From positions 434,001 through 498,000 of the forward strand of contig SRSI01000023.1 of assembly GCA_005656395.1 (NCBI GenBank): 64,000 nt of DNA. Reading direction: 5' to 3'. How positions within the stretch are numbered: position 1 is the stretch's first letter; every line of letters begins with the position of its first letter. Positions 12,186-22,208 of this stretch are shown here, piece after piece. The translations under genes were made by a program, and so were the position numbers. The notes under the pieces are model-generated. The model made no database searches. It saw nothing but the letters and a program-made list of their open reading frames with translations, and was not told the DNA's origin. This stretch comes from Strongyloides papillosus. Its lineage: Eukaryota > Nematoda > Chromadorea > Rhabditida > Strongyloididae.

Positions 12186-13205
12186 ATGATTTATTCAAAA
12201 TCATTTTTATTATTTTCAATAATACTTCTTATAGGTATTATTTCTACTTATCATCTAGAAAAATTTAAACCAGATGGTTTGGTTGAACATGATTTAAATT
12301 ATGAAAATGGAGCTCTTATCAATAATAATTTAAATTCACTTTCAAGTCAAAATTTCCAGGAAGAAAGTAAAATAGATGTTGCTGTTAGGGAAAAAAGACA
12401 AGCTCCAAGAAGAAGAAGAAGAGCTCTTAGAAGAAGACAAAGAGCACAAAGGCAACAAAGAATGCGCCGTCTAAGACAGCAAAGACAAAGACGATTAAGA
12501 CAAGCTAGAAGACGTCAAGCAGTTCAAAGAAGAAGACAACAGGCAATGCGTAGAAGAAGACAACAGGTAATGCGTAGAAGAAGACAACAGGAAATGCGTA
12601 GAAGAAGACAACAGGCAATACGTAGAAGAAGGCAACAGGTAATGCGTAGAAGAAGACATCAGGCAGAACTCAGAAAAAGAGAGGAACGAAGAAGACGCTT
12701 ACCAAGACCTTCTGTGAGCCCAAGACCACCTTCTAGTGGAGGATCAGGTGGCAGAGGAAGTGGTTCATCAAGACCTAGACAGAAGGTGCCTTCTGAAGAA
12801 GAAGGAGAAGACGGAGAAGGTGAAGAGGAAGGTGAGAGTGAAGATGAAGAATCTCCTATTGAAGAGGAGGAAGAAGGTGAGAAAGAAGAAAGTGAAGTGC
12901 CTCCTGAGCAAGAAGAGGAAGAAGAAGAAGGTGGAGTGTCGTCTCCTGAGCAAGAAGAGGAAGAAGATGAAGTGTCTCCTGAGCAAGAAGAGAAAGAAGA
13001 AGAAGAAGATGAAGTGTCTCCTGGGCAAGAAGAGAAAGAAGAAGAAGAAGAGAAAGAAGAAGAAGAGGAAGAAGAAGATGAAGAAGAGGAAGAAGAAGAT
13101 GAAGAAGAAGATAAAGAAGAGGATGAAGAAGAAGATGAGGAAGAGGATGAAGAAGAAGATGAAGAAGAAGATGGAGCTGTTAGTCAAGCTGAAGATGATT
13201 CATAA
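12186..13205 (+). CDS. Secreted protein with Arg-rich then Glu-rich halves
   Basis: Single-exon gene of 339 residues with no recognised family. Residues 1-20 are a signal peptide (MIYSKSFLLFSIILLIGIIS). Residues 21-71 are a hydrophilic propeptide-like stretch ending in REKR, a dibasic or furin-like cleavage site before QAPRRRRRALRRRQ. Residues 72-178 are extremely basic, with an 8-residue repeat of the type MRRRRQQ(A/V/E). After a short Pro/Ser/Gly linker, residues 202-339 are extremely acidic, with repeats of SPEQEEEEDE-type units ending in EEDEEEDEEED. The two halves have opposite charge and similar length, so they could pair within or between molecules. TATAAAAGG lies upstream and AATAAAG follows at about 13314. 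Frames in other registers (12736-13221 plus, 12768-13187 minus) are shadows of the GAA/GAAGAA repeats. Confidence 0.8.
   Translation: MIYSKSFLLFSIILLIGIISTYHLEKFKPDGLVEHDLNYENGALINNNLNSLSSQNFQEESKIDVAVREKRQAPRRRRRALRRRQRAQRQQRMRRLRQQRQRRLRQARRRQAVQRRRQQAMRRRRQQVMRRRRQQEMRRRRQQAIRRRRQQVMRRRRHQAELRKREERRRRLPRPSVSPRPPSSGGSGGRGSGSSRPRQKVPSEEEGEDGEGEEEGESEDEESPIEEEEEGEKEESEVPPEQEEEEEEGGVSSPEQEEEEDEVSPEQEEKEEEEDEVSPGQEEKEEEEEKEEEEEEEDEEEEEEDEEEDKEEDEEEDEEEDEEEDEEEDGAVSQAEDDS
12520..12665 (+). repeat. 24-bp coding minisatellite inside the Arg-rich region
   Basis: About six units of roughly 24 bases (CAACAGGTAATGCGTAGAAG type), encoding the MRRRRQQ-x octapeptide. Differences between units are mostly in the last codon (Ala, Val, Glu, Ile). 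Such an array is expected to vary in copy number between strains. Confidence 0.75.
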
Positions 13206-14508
13206 ATTAGAAACTTTTTAACTAATTTATAAAATCACTATAAATTTAACAGATAATATAACAAATATTGTTTATAGTACATCAAACAATATTACTATAC
13301 TTTTTATATAACAAATAAAGATTGAAGACATTTCTCATAATTTTTATTCATTATTAAATTTCTAAACTTACTATTGTTAACAAACTGATAACACAAATGT
13401 TTTTTTAAAAGAAGTGTTAACTTAGTTAAAAATTAGCTTTTAAAAATAATCTTGAAATATTTTGTAGAAAAAAAGTATTACCACTCAATCGATAAGGTTT
13501 TATTTATAAAAACTTCCTAATTAAGTTTATCAATAAAAATTTTATTATCCATAAAATTTTACATAGTGTTTCCAATTCTTAACAGTTCTTCATTTATATT
13601 CTTAAAACTGTTTTAGATAAAATAATATTTCACTATTCTGCAATAAATTTAATCAAAAAATGCTACATTTTTATTTTTCTCGCATGCACTACACTGAGAG
13701 ATTTTTGCAACTTTTTTATTTATAGTTTTGGAAAAGTATATCTTTCACTATCAAAAAGTGTTGCAAGTTTTGAAATAGTAAACTTATAATTTGAAATAAA
13801 CATTTTCCTTAAATGCTGCAATTTAAAATGAATCAATTCTAAAGTAAAAGAAAAATACCACAAGTTTAGTTCTTGATTTCTGAGATCGTTCATTATTTGA
13901 ATATGATTTAATTTGCTTGTCGCTTTTTTAGCGGAAAAAGAAGCAAAAAAAATACTTTTTTTTCACAATTTTTGTAATGTAAAGTATTTTAAATTCTTCA
14001 AATATAAAAACTTTGTTAAAATCTCTCCAATAAAGTTAATTTTTTTTAAAGGTCTAGAAGTTAAAATTTAAATGATAAAAAAGTAAAAAATATATAGTGT
14101 AAGAAAAAATAGTTTATTAGTAATGTCTCACAAATTTTAAATAATAATTAAGTTTTAGAATAAGCTATGATAGAGCTATTAATTTTTTGTAGATTACTTT
14201 CTTATTACTAAAAATCTATTGATAAGAAAAAATTTTTTAAGTTTGTATAAACTTGTAAACATATGATATTTTTTACTCTATTTAAAGACCTCTAATTTTT
14301 TCTATATATTAATTTACACTTTTGACTATTTTGAATAATAAAGTGCCAATGTTATACTATTAACTACCATCTTATCATTAATATTAATTTTCTTAAGCAT
14401 GTTAAATTTTTAGTGAACAAAAAAACCATAATTTTCCATAAAAAAATTAATGTTTCCTATGAAATAATAATTTAATATACCTTACTTTAACATTTAATAG
14501 TAATATTA
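13206..14508. other. Intergenic, no gene seen
   Basis: The 3' end of the 12.2-kb gene (AATAAAG near 13314), then AT-rich sequence without supported frames. ACTACACTGAGAGATTTTTGC near 13686 resembles one end of the small element at 42163-42383 but no partner end was found. Confidence 0.4.
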
Positions 14509-14803
14509 CCGGATGGCCGGCCAATTTCTCTCTTCAGTGAATAATTTCGTACTCATCATTTCAAATATTTAAAAATTTAATTTTTAAATCTAGTAAAAAT
14601 TTGCAGTAATTTTTTTGTAAAACCTAAGACATAATTATGTTTGTTTCTTAAGATCACATATTTTTACATTAAAATAATTTTAAAATTCTTTGACATATCA
14701 AATATTTATAGAAAAAAATTATTACTGACACAAAAAAAGTACTCCTAAACGAAAAACAGGTTAGCAATGTATTGTCACAGGGAGAAATTGGCCGGCCACC
14801 CGG
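14509..14803. mobile_element. Small TIR element (MITE), CCGGATGGCCGGCC ends
   Basis: The left end CCGGATGGCCGGCCAATTTC and the right end GAAATTGGCCGGCCACCCGG are inverted repeats of about 23 bp with one mismatch, enclosing 295 bp with no coding potential. Both are flanked by TA-containing sequence (ATTA on the left, TATAAT on the right). The inner right arm (AACCTGTT and TTTAGGAGTACTTTT in complement) matches the element end at 18005, so at least two copies are in the window. Confidence 0.8.
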
Positions 14804-16553
14804 TATAATCATCATGTTATCTCAAAGATAATTATAACATTTTTTATTAATTTAATAAATCGTTTATACTAATTAATAAACCCTATCATATTTGAAATAT
14901 AAAACAGTAGTTAAAGATTTTACACATTTATAAATACAAACAATACAATAAAATGCTAAAAAGATAAAAATACCAATGTTTACATTATTAAAATTTTAAA
15001 ATAATTAGTGGTTAAAAAACATTTAACTACCCTTTGTTAAGTTATATCGACTATTCCTCTTTTTGAGATCGTAAAGCGAGCTTCACGAGGCGGAAGGTAT
15101 GAGGAATCATAGACTCCACAAATTTTTTCCTGTTCCTTTCTTTTTTTAAGAAAGAGACGGATCGTTGACACATGGGCTAAAATGTTTCCGCCGGCGGGCA
15201 CTTTGACCTCTCCTCCATATATTGAGTTTCTAATTATATCGTTCAATACTTGATTTGTTATCACCACCACAACACCCAACTCGTCAGCAAGTCTTAAAAG
15301 ATGACGGAGGAATCTTCCAAGGTGCGATTGTCTAGCCGCTATTTCATTGTGTCCTTGGAAGTCTGTTCTGTACAAGGCTATTATAGAATCGACAATGATG
15401 AGAGAATGTCGATAAGCTGCTATCAAAGCTGTAGCTTCAACCAAAACATCCCTTTGATGGTCAGAGTTGAAAGCTCGTGCACAGACGATGTTTTCCAATA
15501 CTGCTTCATGCACCAAATTATATTTTTGTGCAATTTGGAAGATTCTCTCTGATCGGAATGTCCCTTCAGTGTCAATCCAGAAACAACTCCCTTCAGCTCC
15601 ACTTCTTGATACCACACAAACAATTTTTCCATCAAAACGAAGAGTATTTTATCAATTCCCGGACCAACTTGCCATTTTTCGGACCACTTTATTAATTTCC
15701 GGACTACCTTATCATTTCTCGGACCACTTTGTCATTTTTCGGACCATTTATGTAAAATTAAAATTATTACAAATTTTAATTAAATAACATTTAGTAACAT
15801 AAATAAATACGATTAAATCAAAACTTTATTTTGGAGAAATTGAAAGGTAATATCTAACTATTAGTAAATTATGATTTAAATAAGTTAGAAAACACCCCAG
15901 TAAAATTATTTATTTTTTACTAAACATTAAATAAAATGAGAATGATTTTAAATGTTAAAATAATTTCTATAACTTTAAGAAAATTTTATAACAGATGAAA
16001 AGATTATTCTGTTAAAATTAAAAAATTTTTGACTTTCGTAAAGATCATGAGAAAAAATAAGTTGAAATATATTCAATTTCAAATTGAAGTTATTTTGACA
16101 CATTATAATATGAATATTTAGTTTCATGCTACAAAGATTAATGTTATAAGTTTCAACACGGATATTTTATAACTATCAATTTAAAGTTGATATTCTTAAA
16201 TTTGTATATCTTTATATCATAAAGAAATAATATAATATATTGTTTTTATTTTGATTCAAAACAATCATATAAAAAATTATTATTTCAATAGAAAAGCAGA
16301 AATATTCTAAATACATTTTTATGTAATTAATTTTTTGTTGTTGAAGATTTATAACAAAAATGCGATTTATATACACTTTTATTATTACAGTTTTGCAGTT
16401 AAAAACTTTAGATTATTTTCCTTTTTTAAAATGAGTAATTAAACTTTTTTTGTGGTTTTTACTATTTAAGAAATTTTTTTCCAATTAATAAATGTACTAA
16501 AATGAATATTACCTTTTCCAATTTATAACTATTTCATATGAATAGTATTCAAT

Positions 16554-16806
16554 TCAATAGAAATAAAGATCAACTTTTTTGTATTTAATTCCATATTTTA
16601 TTAAATATTTCTTTTTCAGAAAAGTGTTTTTTAAAGAAAAAATTCGATTAAATGATTTTGATACTCCTGCTAAATTTTCAACAAATTTTAAAACAGATAA
16701 ATAACATTTATCGGTAGTTAGATTGTAAATAATAAAATCGTATAACATATTACCAAAAATTGTCATTAAATTTTGTGCTGGATCATCATTATTCTTTTCA
16801 CAAAAA
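16554..16806 (-). CDS. Unassigned exon-like frame inside the RAD51 insertion
   Basis: An open minus-strand stretch with codon use unlike plain AT noise (for example DDPAQNLMTIFGNM, LAGVSKSFNRIF). It lies downstream of the DM-like finger in the same orientation and could be a later exon of that gene. No family recognised; may be a remnant. Confidence 0.25.
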
Positions 16807-17030
16807 ATAAAAGTTATTAAAACTTATACTACAGATAATTAAATTATTAAAATATTGTTTAAAAATGCTTCTTATAAGAACGTGTACAATTATAAATAAA
16901 ACTTATTTTTAATATATAGTTTTTTTAAGTAGGGCATTATAATGTTTATTTAAAAATTTACCTGGTACTCGAATAATAGCACTCGCTATAATCCTTATTT
17001 TTTCTTGCTTCATACTCAAGATGGCACCAA

Positions 17031-17174
17031 TTAAAATGGAAAAAAAAATTTTTCAGTCATTTCTTCAGTACGTCTACAACCTTGAATTGGACATTTATAA
17101 TTATGTCCATGACAATGTACAATATGGTTTATTTTATGACTTTTAAAACAAACCAAACATACGACAAAGTTCAT
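17031..17174 (-). pseudogene. DM-domain-like zinc-finger exon
   Basis: A 47-residue frame with a dense Cys/His pattern: C-x2-C-x3-H, then GHNYKCPIQGC. This follows the DM (doublesex/mab-3) order CxxC..H...GH..xC....C, but the final CxxC part is absent, replaced by RRTEEMTEKFFF. In the next frame, after a T9 run, the sequence continues ILSMKQEKIRIIASAIIRVPG and meets a GTAAAT donor-like site, which resembles the DM recognition helix (xLIxxRRxIxAxQ). A one-base homopolymer slip would join them. DM proteins are sex-determination and differentiation transcription factors. The call rests on spacing alone and a different zinc finger is possible. Confidence 0.35.
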
Positions 17175-18004
17175 TATAAAATTTAAAAAAATTAACTGGA
17201 AAATAAGTTTACTAAATAAAAAACAATCTTTTTATGTACAAAACAAAAATTATTAGAAATAAAAATTAGACAAGAGTTCATTAAGAAATTATTGTATTAT
17301 GCATTTACATGATCCGCATTTTGTCAAATTTGGTCCGCAAAATGATGGAAAAAAAGTTTGTGTGACGAATAATTGACTTATGACAGCAAGATTATGACAA
17401 AGCTGGGTCTTTCCAGAACCTGCATTACCAAAAATCTCGGTAATGCTACCTATTTCAATTCCTTTTTGAAGTATCTCATTTATTTTCTCACTTCCAATCC
17501 CAATCTTAATGACATTCTTGTGCTTGATATATATTTCTGCAGTGGACGAGAATTCCATATCCAGCTGTTTCCTGGCTAACTTGACTATTTTCTCAAATCC
17601 TTTTTCATCCAATCCTTCTATTGAGTTGAAGTTTTTTTTGGCGTATAAACAATAGATTCACATGTGGTAAATCCTTTTTGGTTTAACTTCTCGATAGTTC
17701 TGACATCAATATCTTGATCAATGGTCTAAAAAAACGTTAAAAGCAGTTATTTAAAAAAAAACATACAGTTAAATCTGTCAACAAGTGGAAGCCTACTCTT
17801 TTCTCCTCCTGTCTTACTTCTGTGACCTCTGAAGTAGCTTCAGTAGGAATAAATATATCCTCTGTACTAGCTTCAGTAGAAACAAATACATCCTCTGTGC
17901 ACGATGTCTGTCCAGAAGCAACGAATAATTCATCGGTGTCGTCGCTCGCTTGCTCTCGTCCTGTGGAACGAATTCTATGCTTTACTTTTAAGACATCCAT
18001 TCTG

Positions 18005-18240
18005 CCGGGTAGCCGGCCAATTTCTTCCTGTGAAATACTTTGTTAACCTATTTTCCGTTTAAGAGTACTTTTGTTGTACCTGTAATTAATTTTTTTTACA
18101 AATATTTGAATACTTTGTGATTATATCCCCCCAAATAAAACTTATAAAAACGAACTAATATCAAATAAATTATTGCATATAAGTTAACATATAAATTATT
18201 ACTGATAAACTGTTACTAAAAAAGTGATTTTTTAATAATA
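18005..18240. mobile_element. One end of a CCGGGTAGCCGGCC element
   Basis: From 18005 the sequence CCGGGTAGCCGGCCAATTTC and the following about 80 bases (AACCTATTTTCCGTTTAAGA, then GAGTACTTTTGTTG) match the inner orientation of the 14509-14803 element's right end. No second end was found to the right, so this is a truncated or one-sided copy. It begins only four bases from the RAD51 ATG, so it has replaced the 5' untranslated and promoter region. Confidence 0.6.
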
Positions 18241-18960
18241 AATTACTAATGATAAAATCTCTGGGAAAGTTAAAAGTCTTTGGGTCTGTGAGTGATAGGA
18301 GTTCCTCAATATAAATAAAAATACAGCAAAAATTAAGTAATTTGTGCCTGGTCTCCAGTTCTTCTAAGGATAGTACACAGGTGAAAATATAGAAACTTTA
18401 TTATATAAAATATAAGATACAATAAAGAATCACCAGTGTAGTAGGTAGAATACAATTATAGGAGTTAGGATAACTAGAATATTAGAGGGTGAATAGGTTA
18501 ATATACACACGTGGGTAAAAATGACAAGCCAGGAGGTTTAAGTAATCCTCCTTATATAGGTAAAGAGATGATAAGGATGACTGGGTCACATAACCCTTTT
18601 GGTCATCAAAATAAGATAAAAAGAAACGAGGTCTCTCTCGTTTCACTATACTAAAAAAAGGATAAATGAGGGTACTGCTATCATTTATGATATAAAGAAA
18701 AGGTATTAAAAAGTAAGTGAATCATAAATGGTAGTAAAAATTTCAAAAATGAAAAATTTCAAAATTTAATTTTTTAAAAAATTTTTTTAAATTTTAAAAA
18801 TTAATTATTATAATAAAAAATATTTTTAAATAGCCTTTTTTTATATTAATTATTTATAAATAATCAAAAACTGTTATAAATAGGCATTAAAGTCAAAATC
18901 TTCTGGGGGTATATAACCGATAAAGTAACGAATATATATATTTACCATACTAACTCTTGA
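18241..18960. repeat. Hairpin-rich, less AT-rich block, possible solo repeat
   Basis: Base composition is visibly less AT-rich than its neighbours. Hairpins include AGGAGG/CCTCCT at 18531-18552, a perfect GAAACGAG/CTCGTTTC at 18624-18645, and ATCATTTATGAT-type inverted repeats at 18680-18730. No open frame. It could be a solo LTR or a structured non-autonomous element; no terminal repeats were identified. Confidence 0.3.
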
Positions 18961-19282
18961 CAATAGAAAGGTTTTTTACAAAAAGTACAATAACATTATT
19001 CTAACACTAGATTAAGCTAAGTTACTGTACTGTATGTATTATGTACTATTTGAAAATATTCTATAGAACTATACTTTTTAATTTTTGAAGTTATTAATAA
19101 TGTCATATTCATTGTCATTTGAAGAAAGCTTAAGTACAAAATACGATAATATAAAACATAAACTTCAATTTATAAGTTATCAATTAAAGCAATTAAACGT
19201 GTAAACAACTCGTAAAAATACCACTATAACTGATTTTTAGCAATATAAAAACAATATTTAAGATTTAAAAAGTTTCTATTAT

Positions 19283-19335
19283 CAGCCTTAGACCCGCCTT
19301 CGGCAGGTCAGAGCTGGTCCGCGGAGCATATCTTT
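19283..19335. repeat. GC-rich dispersed motif, copy 1
   Basis: AGACCCGCCTTCGGCAGGTC followed by AGAGCTGGTCCGCGGAGCAT. A second copy with substitutions lies at 32411-32460 (AGACCTGCCTTCGACAGGTC, then CTGGTTTGCAGAGCAT). Each contains a small hairpin, CCTGCC/GGCAGG-type. Conserved and GC-rich in an AT-rich context. Confidence 0.55.
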
Positions 19336-19699
19336 CAATAAGGAATTTCTACGCTAAATTATTAATCAAAGTATGTGTATTAAAAAACTTTTTCATTGAA
19401 TTATATATCAATGGAAAAGTAGAATAGCCAAAAAAAATTGTTATAATATATAAATATTTCTGATTGCGAGAATCATTTTATAACGTCTACAATTTACCGA
19501 AACCGTTAAGTAAAAAATTTACCCAACAAAAAGAATTTTATTTATATCTAAAAGGTGAATAAAAATGAATATTTGAAACAACCCAAGTAACTATTTAGGT
19601 GATTTTTCATCATATTTTTGAAATTAGTATAAATAATTTGATATCTTTGCTCTATTAACTACATATTTATCTTAATTTTACAAATGTATAAATGAGAAA

Positions 19700-20730
19700 A
19701 AACAAAAAAAATTAACACCTAAAATAACTTTTTTTGTTTTTAAGCTACAAACTTCGTTGTGGTTATATATTTTAAATCAGACTTTGATCTTTGTAGTACA
19801 TTTATTTTTATTCATTTTAAACAACTTTTTATAAAGTTAAAACATTTAAAAATTTTATTTTTACTGAAAAAATAGTTGCCACATTTTAATCAATAACTTT
19901 ACTAATTTTTTAAAATTTTTTATGAATTCTAAGTTTCCCCCTTATTCCATACCCATACGTTTCAAATGAGTTATAAATCATAAAATTTCATTAACTTTAA
20001 GAAGAGTTATTTTTGGAACAAAACTGTGCAAAAGTGCGTCCAAAAAAGTGATTTTTTTAAAAATAATTTGGCCAGTTATAGACTAAAAGTTTTGCTACCC
20101 ATTTCAACACTAAGTTAGAACAAAACACATTTAATCACTACATAGCCATAAAAATTTATCAAGTTTGAAAAGAGTTATGTCTTGAACAAAATTGATTTTT
20201 ACAATAAAAATGGAAAAAAGGCAAAAAGTTAACATTCAGATTAATGCAACTTCTTTCTTTTTTAAGTTATAAACTTCGTTGGAACCTTATTTCTTAAGTT
20301 AGACGTAGATCTTTATAAAAAATATTATTTTATTTGTTTTTATCAAGTGATAGCTAAGTTATACTTATTTAATTTTAAAGATTTTTTTTCAAAATAATCA
20401 CCACTCTTAAGTTCATACCTTGGCCAGTTTTTTATGAATTTCTATAGTATTGCGTTTGCGCTCTATTCTAAAATTGTACCTTTTAAGTGACATATAGTTC
20501 AAATTTTTTAATTAACTTTGAAGAAAGTTATTCTCTGAGCAAAACTATACTAAAGAGGGGGTAAAAAAAGAGTTTTTTAAAAATAACTTGGCCAAATTTT
20601 GGCCGAAAAATTTTGAAATCGATCCAGCCCCTTTAGTTAGAAAAAAACACATCTTTTGACTAGTTACTCATAAAAATCGGTTAAATTTAAAATGAATTAT
20701 GAGAAAGATAAATCTTTTTCCTTATTTTTT
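19700..20730. repeat. Diverged tandem repeat, period about 521 bp
   Basis: Two diverged units. TAAGCTACAAACTTCGTTG at about 19740 corresponds to TAAGTTATAAACTTCGTTGG at about 20262, and GAACAAAACTGTGCAAAAG at about 20017 to GAGCAAAACTATACTAAAG at about 20538. Several intervening phrases keep order (AATAATTTGGCCAG versus AATAACTTGGCCAA). Non-coding. Confidence 0.6.
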
Positions 20731-21356
20731 ATTATAGATAAGTAAGCATTCTTCAATACAAAAAAAATATTTTTCAAAGTTTCATCTTCAAAAATTCTGT
20801 CTTTGATTGTCAACAAATACAACTGAATCAACTTACTTTACATTAATTGAAAAATATTAAACAAAAGATAAATGCATGATAAAATGAAAAAACATTAAAA
20901 ATGTATAGAAATTGTAGTAAATATTATTATTCTGTAATATCCATTAAAATCTTTTAATATTTACATTAAGTAAAAAAATAATACACAAATTTGTTATAAA
21001 AAATAACTAAAAATTTCAAATTCTATTATTTATTATTTCACTCGTTTAAAAATAATAACGAAATCAACTTTTAATAAAGATTAATTTTATAATTATTTTC
21101 TCGTCAAATTGTACGTGGTAAAGTGATATAAAAACTATTTTTATTTACAGTTTAATATCACAAGAGTTTCTACAATAAAAACATGTATAAATGTGTCAGC
21201 TTTGTTTAATCTTTTAAGTAAACATTTATATTCTAAATTGGTGGTTTATTATTTAACTAATGTTTTTTTATTTGAAAATATTTATTTTGCATAATAAGAA
21301 CATAATATTCTAGTGGTATATATATAGTTGTGATAAAACGAAACCATCATAAAAAA
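20731..21356. other. Intergenic upstream of the CAP gene
   Basis: No gene. TATATATATAG at about 21317, 35-40 bases before the CAP start codon, is the only promoter-like element seen. Confidence 0.4.
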
Positions 21357-22208
21357 ATGATTTATTCATCTTTTATCTTTTTACTTTTAACATTGCCAGG
21401 ACTTCTTGGCTTTTCTAATGGACAAAGAATTTCTTATTCGTGGAGAACACAAAATGGTGTTACTGTTTACAGTTTTAATGGCAAAGAATATTCATCACTT
21501 CAAGCTGTAATGGAAGCAATTAAAAAACAATTTCCTAACGTAGAATTCAAGTCACCTAATTCGGGAACATCAACCAATAGTGGATTAGGCAACAGAACAC
21601 CATCTAGTGGAAACAGCAAAAACAATGGAGGATTTGACATAACTCCATATAAGGGAAACAATACATTTAGTAATATGATTTTCGATAAAGTTTGGGCAAA
21701 ATACAATTATGATAAAGACTCTCGAAATGGTTTTACAAATATGAAAAAAAGAGTTAGTTTTTTTTAAATAAATAATAACAATATTTTTTAGTTTTTAATT
21801 GAAAGCAATAAATATAGACGAGCTCATCGAGCTCGTGATCTTAAAGAAGATTCAGGACTTGCAGCAAAAGCACAAAAATATGCTGAGCACCTTGCAAGAA
21901 TAAATAAACTAATTCATGATCCACAAAATTCAAATGATAAAACAGGAGAAAATCTTGCATTTGGTTCACCATGGATTAGTCATTTAGCAGTAAAAAATTG
22001 GTACGACGAAATTAGTCAATACGATTTTAAGAAACCTGAATTTTCATATAAGACAGGACACTTTACACAATTAGTTTGGAGAGGTTCAACAAAAGCTGGA
22101 TTTGGTGTTGCTGTAAGTGCAGATGGACGACGTGTTTTTGTTGTCTGCAAATATACACCTCCTGGAAATTATGCTGGCGAATTCCAGAAAAATGTTTTAC
22201 AACGTTAA
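21357..22208 (+). CDS. Secreted CAP (SCP/TAPS) protein, two exons
   Basis: A cysteine-rich secretory/antigen-5/PR-1 family protein of 270 residues, a class expanded in parasitic nematodes and generally secreted. Exon 1 is 21357-21752, the intron 21753-21791 (39 nt, GTTAGT...TTTTTAG, phase 0), exon 2 21792-22208. The ATG at 21357 begins a clear signal peptide (MIYSSFIFLLLTLPGLLG); the upstream in-frame codon at 21330 is GTG. Residues 23-132 form an N-terminal extension with a Ser/Asn/Gly-rich stretch. Exon 2 is the CAP domain: NKYRRAHRARDLKEDSGLAA, GENLAFGSPW, WYDEISQYDF, GHFTQLVWRGS (CAP signature 1 with the conserved His) and YTPPGNYAGEF (signature 2). The cavity residues (two His, two acidic) appear present. 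Function in the family is varied: lipid binding and host modulation. Confidence 0.92.

Larger units (their letters stand above)
15613..17372 (-). mobile_element. TIR element inserted in the RAD51 gene
   Basis: Near the RAD51 break the plus strand reads CCACACAAACAATTTTTCCATC at the left and GATGGAAAAAAAGTTTGTGTG at the right, an inverted repeat of about 27 bases. Inside each end are inverted subterminal repeats around GGTCCG: five roughly 19-bp copies at 15655-15745 (TTTTTCGGACCACTTTGTCA) and two in inverse orientation at about 17305-17345 (ATCCGCATTTTGTCAAATTT then GGTCCGCAAAATG). TIRs plus subterminal repeats indicate a DNA transposon of about 1.76 kb. On the coding strand its start carries GTCACACAAAC and its end TATCAAG, so GT and AG are near the junctions. 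No transposase was recognised; the only internal frames are a DM-like zinc finger and an unassigned 70-residue frame. Confidence 0.55.
15037..18000 (-). pseudogene. rad51-like: RAD51-type recombinase, interrupted
   Basis: A RecA/RAD51 strand-exchange ATPase for homologous recombination, on the minus strand. Exon 1 (from 18000) gives a nonconserved N-terminus. After a short intron (17712-17754 region, GTATGT...TTTAG) come the helix-hairpin-helix part (EKLNQKGFTTCESIVYTPKK) and Walker A (GNAGSGKTQLCHNLAVISQ). The C-terminal part (15037-15615) begins SGAEGSCFWIDTEGTFRSE and contains DHQRDVLVEA, Walker B LIIVDS, RTDFQGHNEIAARQSHLGRF, VVVITNQV and GGNILAHVSTIRL. IDTEGTFR favours RAD51 over DMC1. 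Problems: one base is missing in the A8 run at about 17632-17639, shifting the frame after YTPKK; and a 1.7-kb TIR-bounded segment separates Walker A from the rest. If that segment is spliced, it would be far longer than the 33-42 nt introns elsewhere here. It is either a decayed copy or a real gene with a transposon-derived intron plus an assembly error. Confidence 0.75.

Noticed and set aside
12768..13187. 139-codon minus frame rich in Phe and Leu
   Set aside because: Antisense of the GAA/GAAGAA repeats encoding the Glu-rich tail; no independent signal.
12736..13221. 161-codon plus frame rich in Lys
   Set aside because: Alternate register of the same acidic repeat; starts inside the real gene and has no coding features.
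18241..18960. Solo LTR
   Set aside because: Composition and hairpins are suggestive, but no TG...CA borders with target duplication could be fixed, so it is listed only as a repeat-like block.
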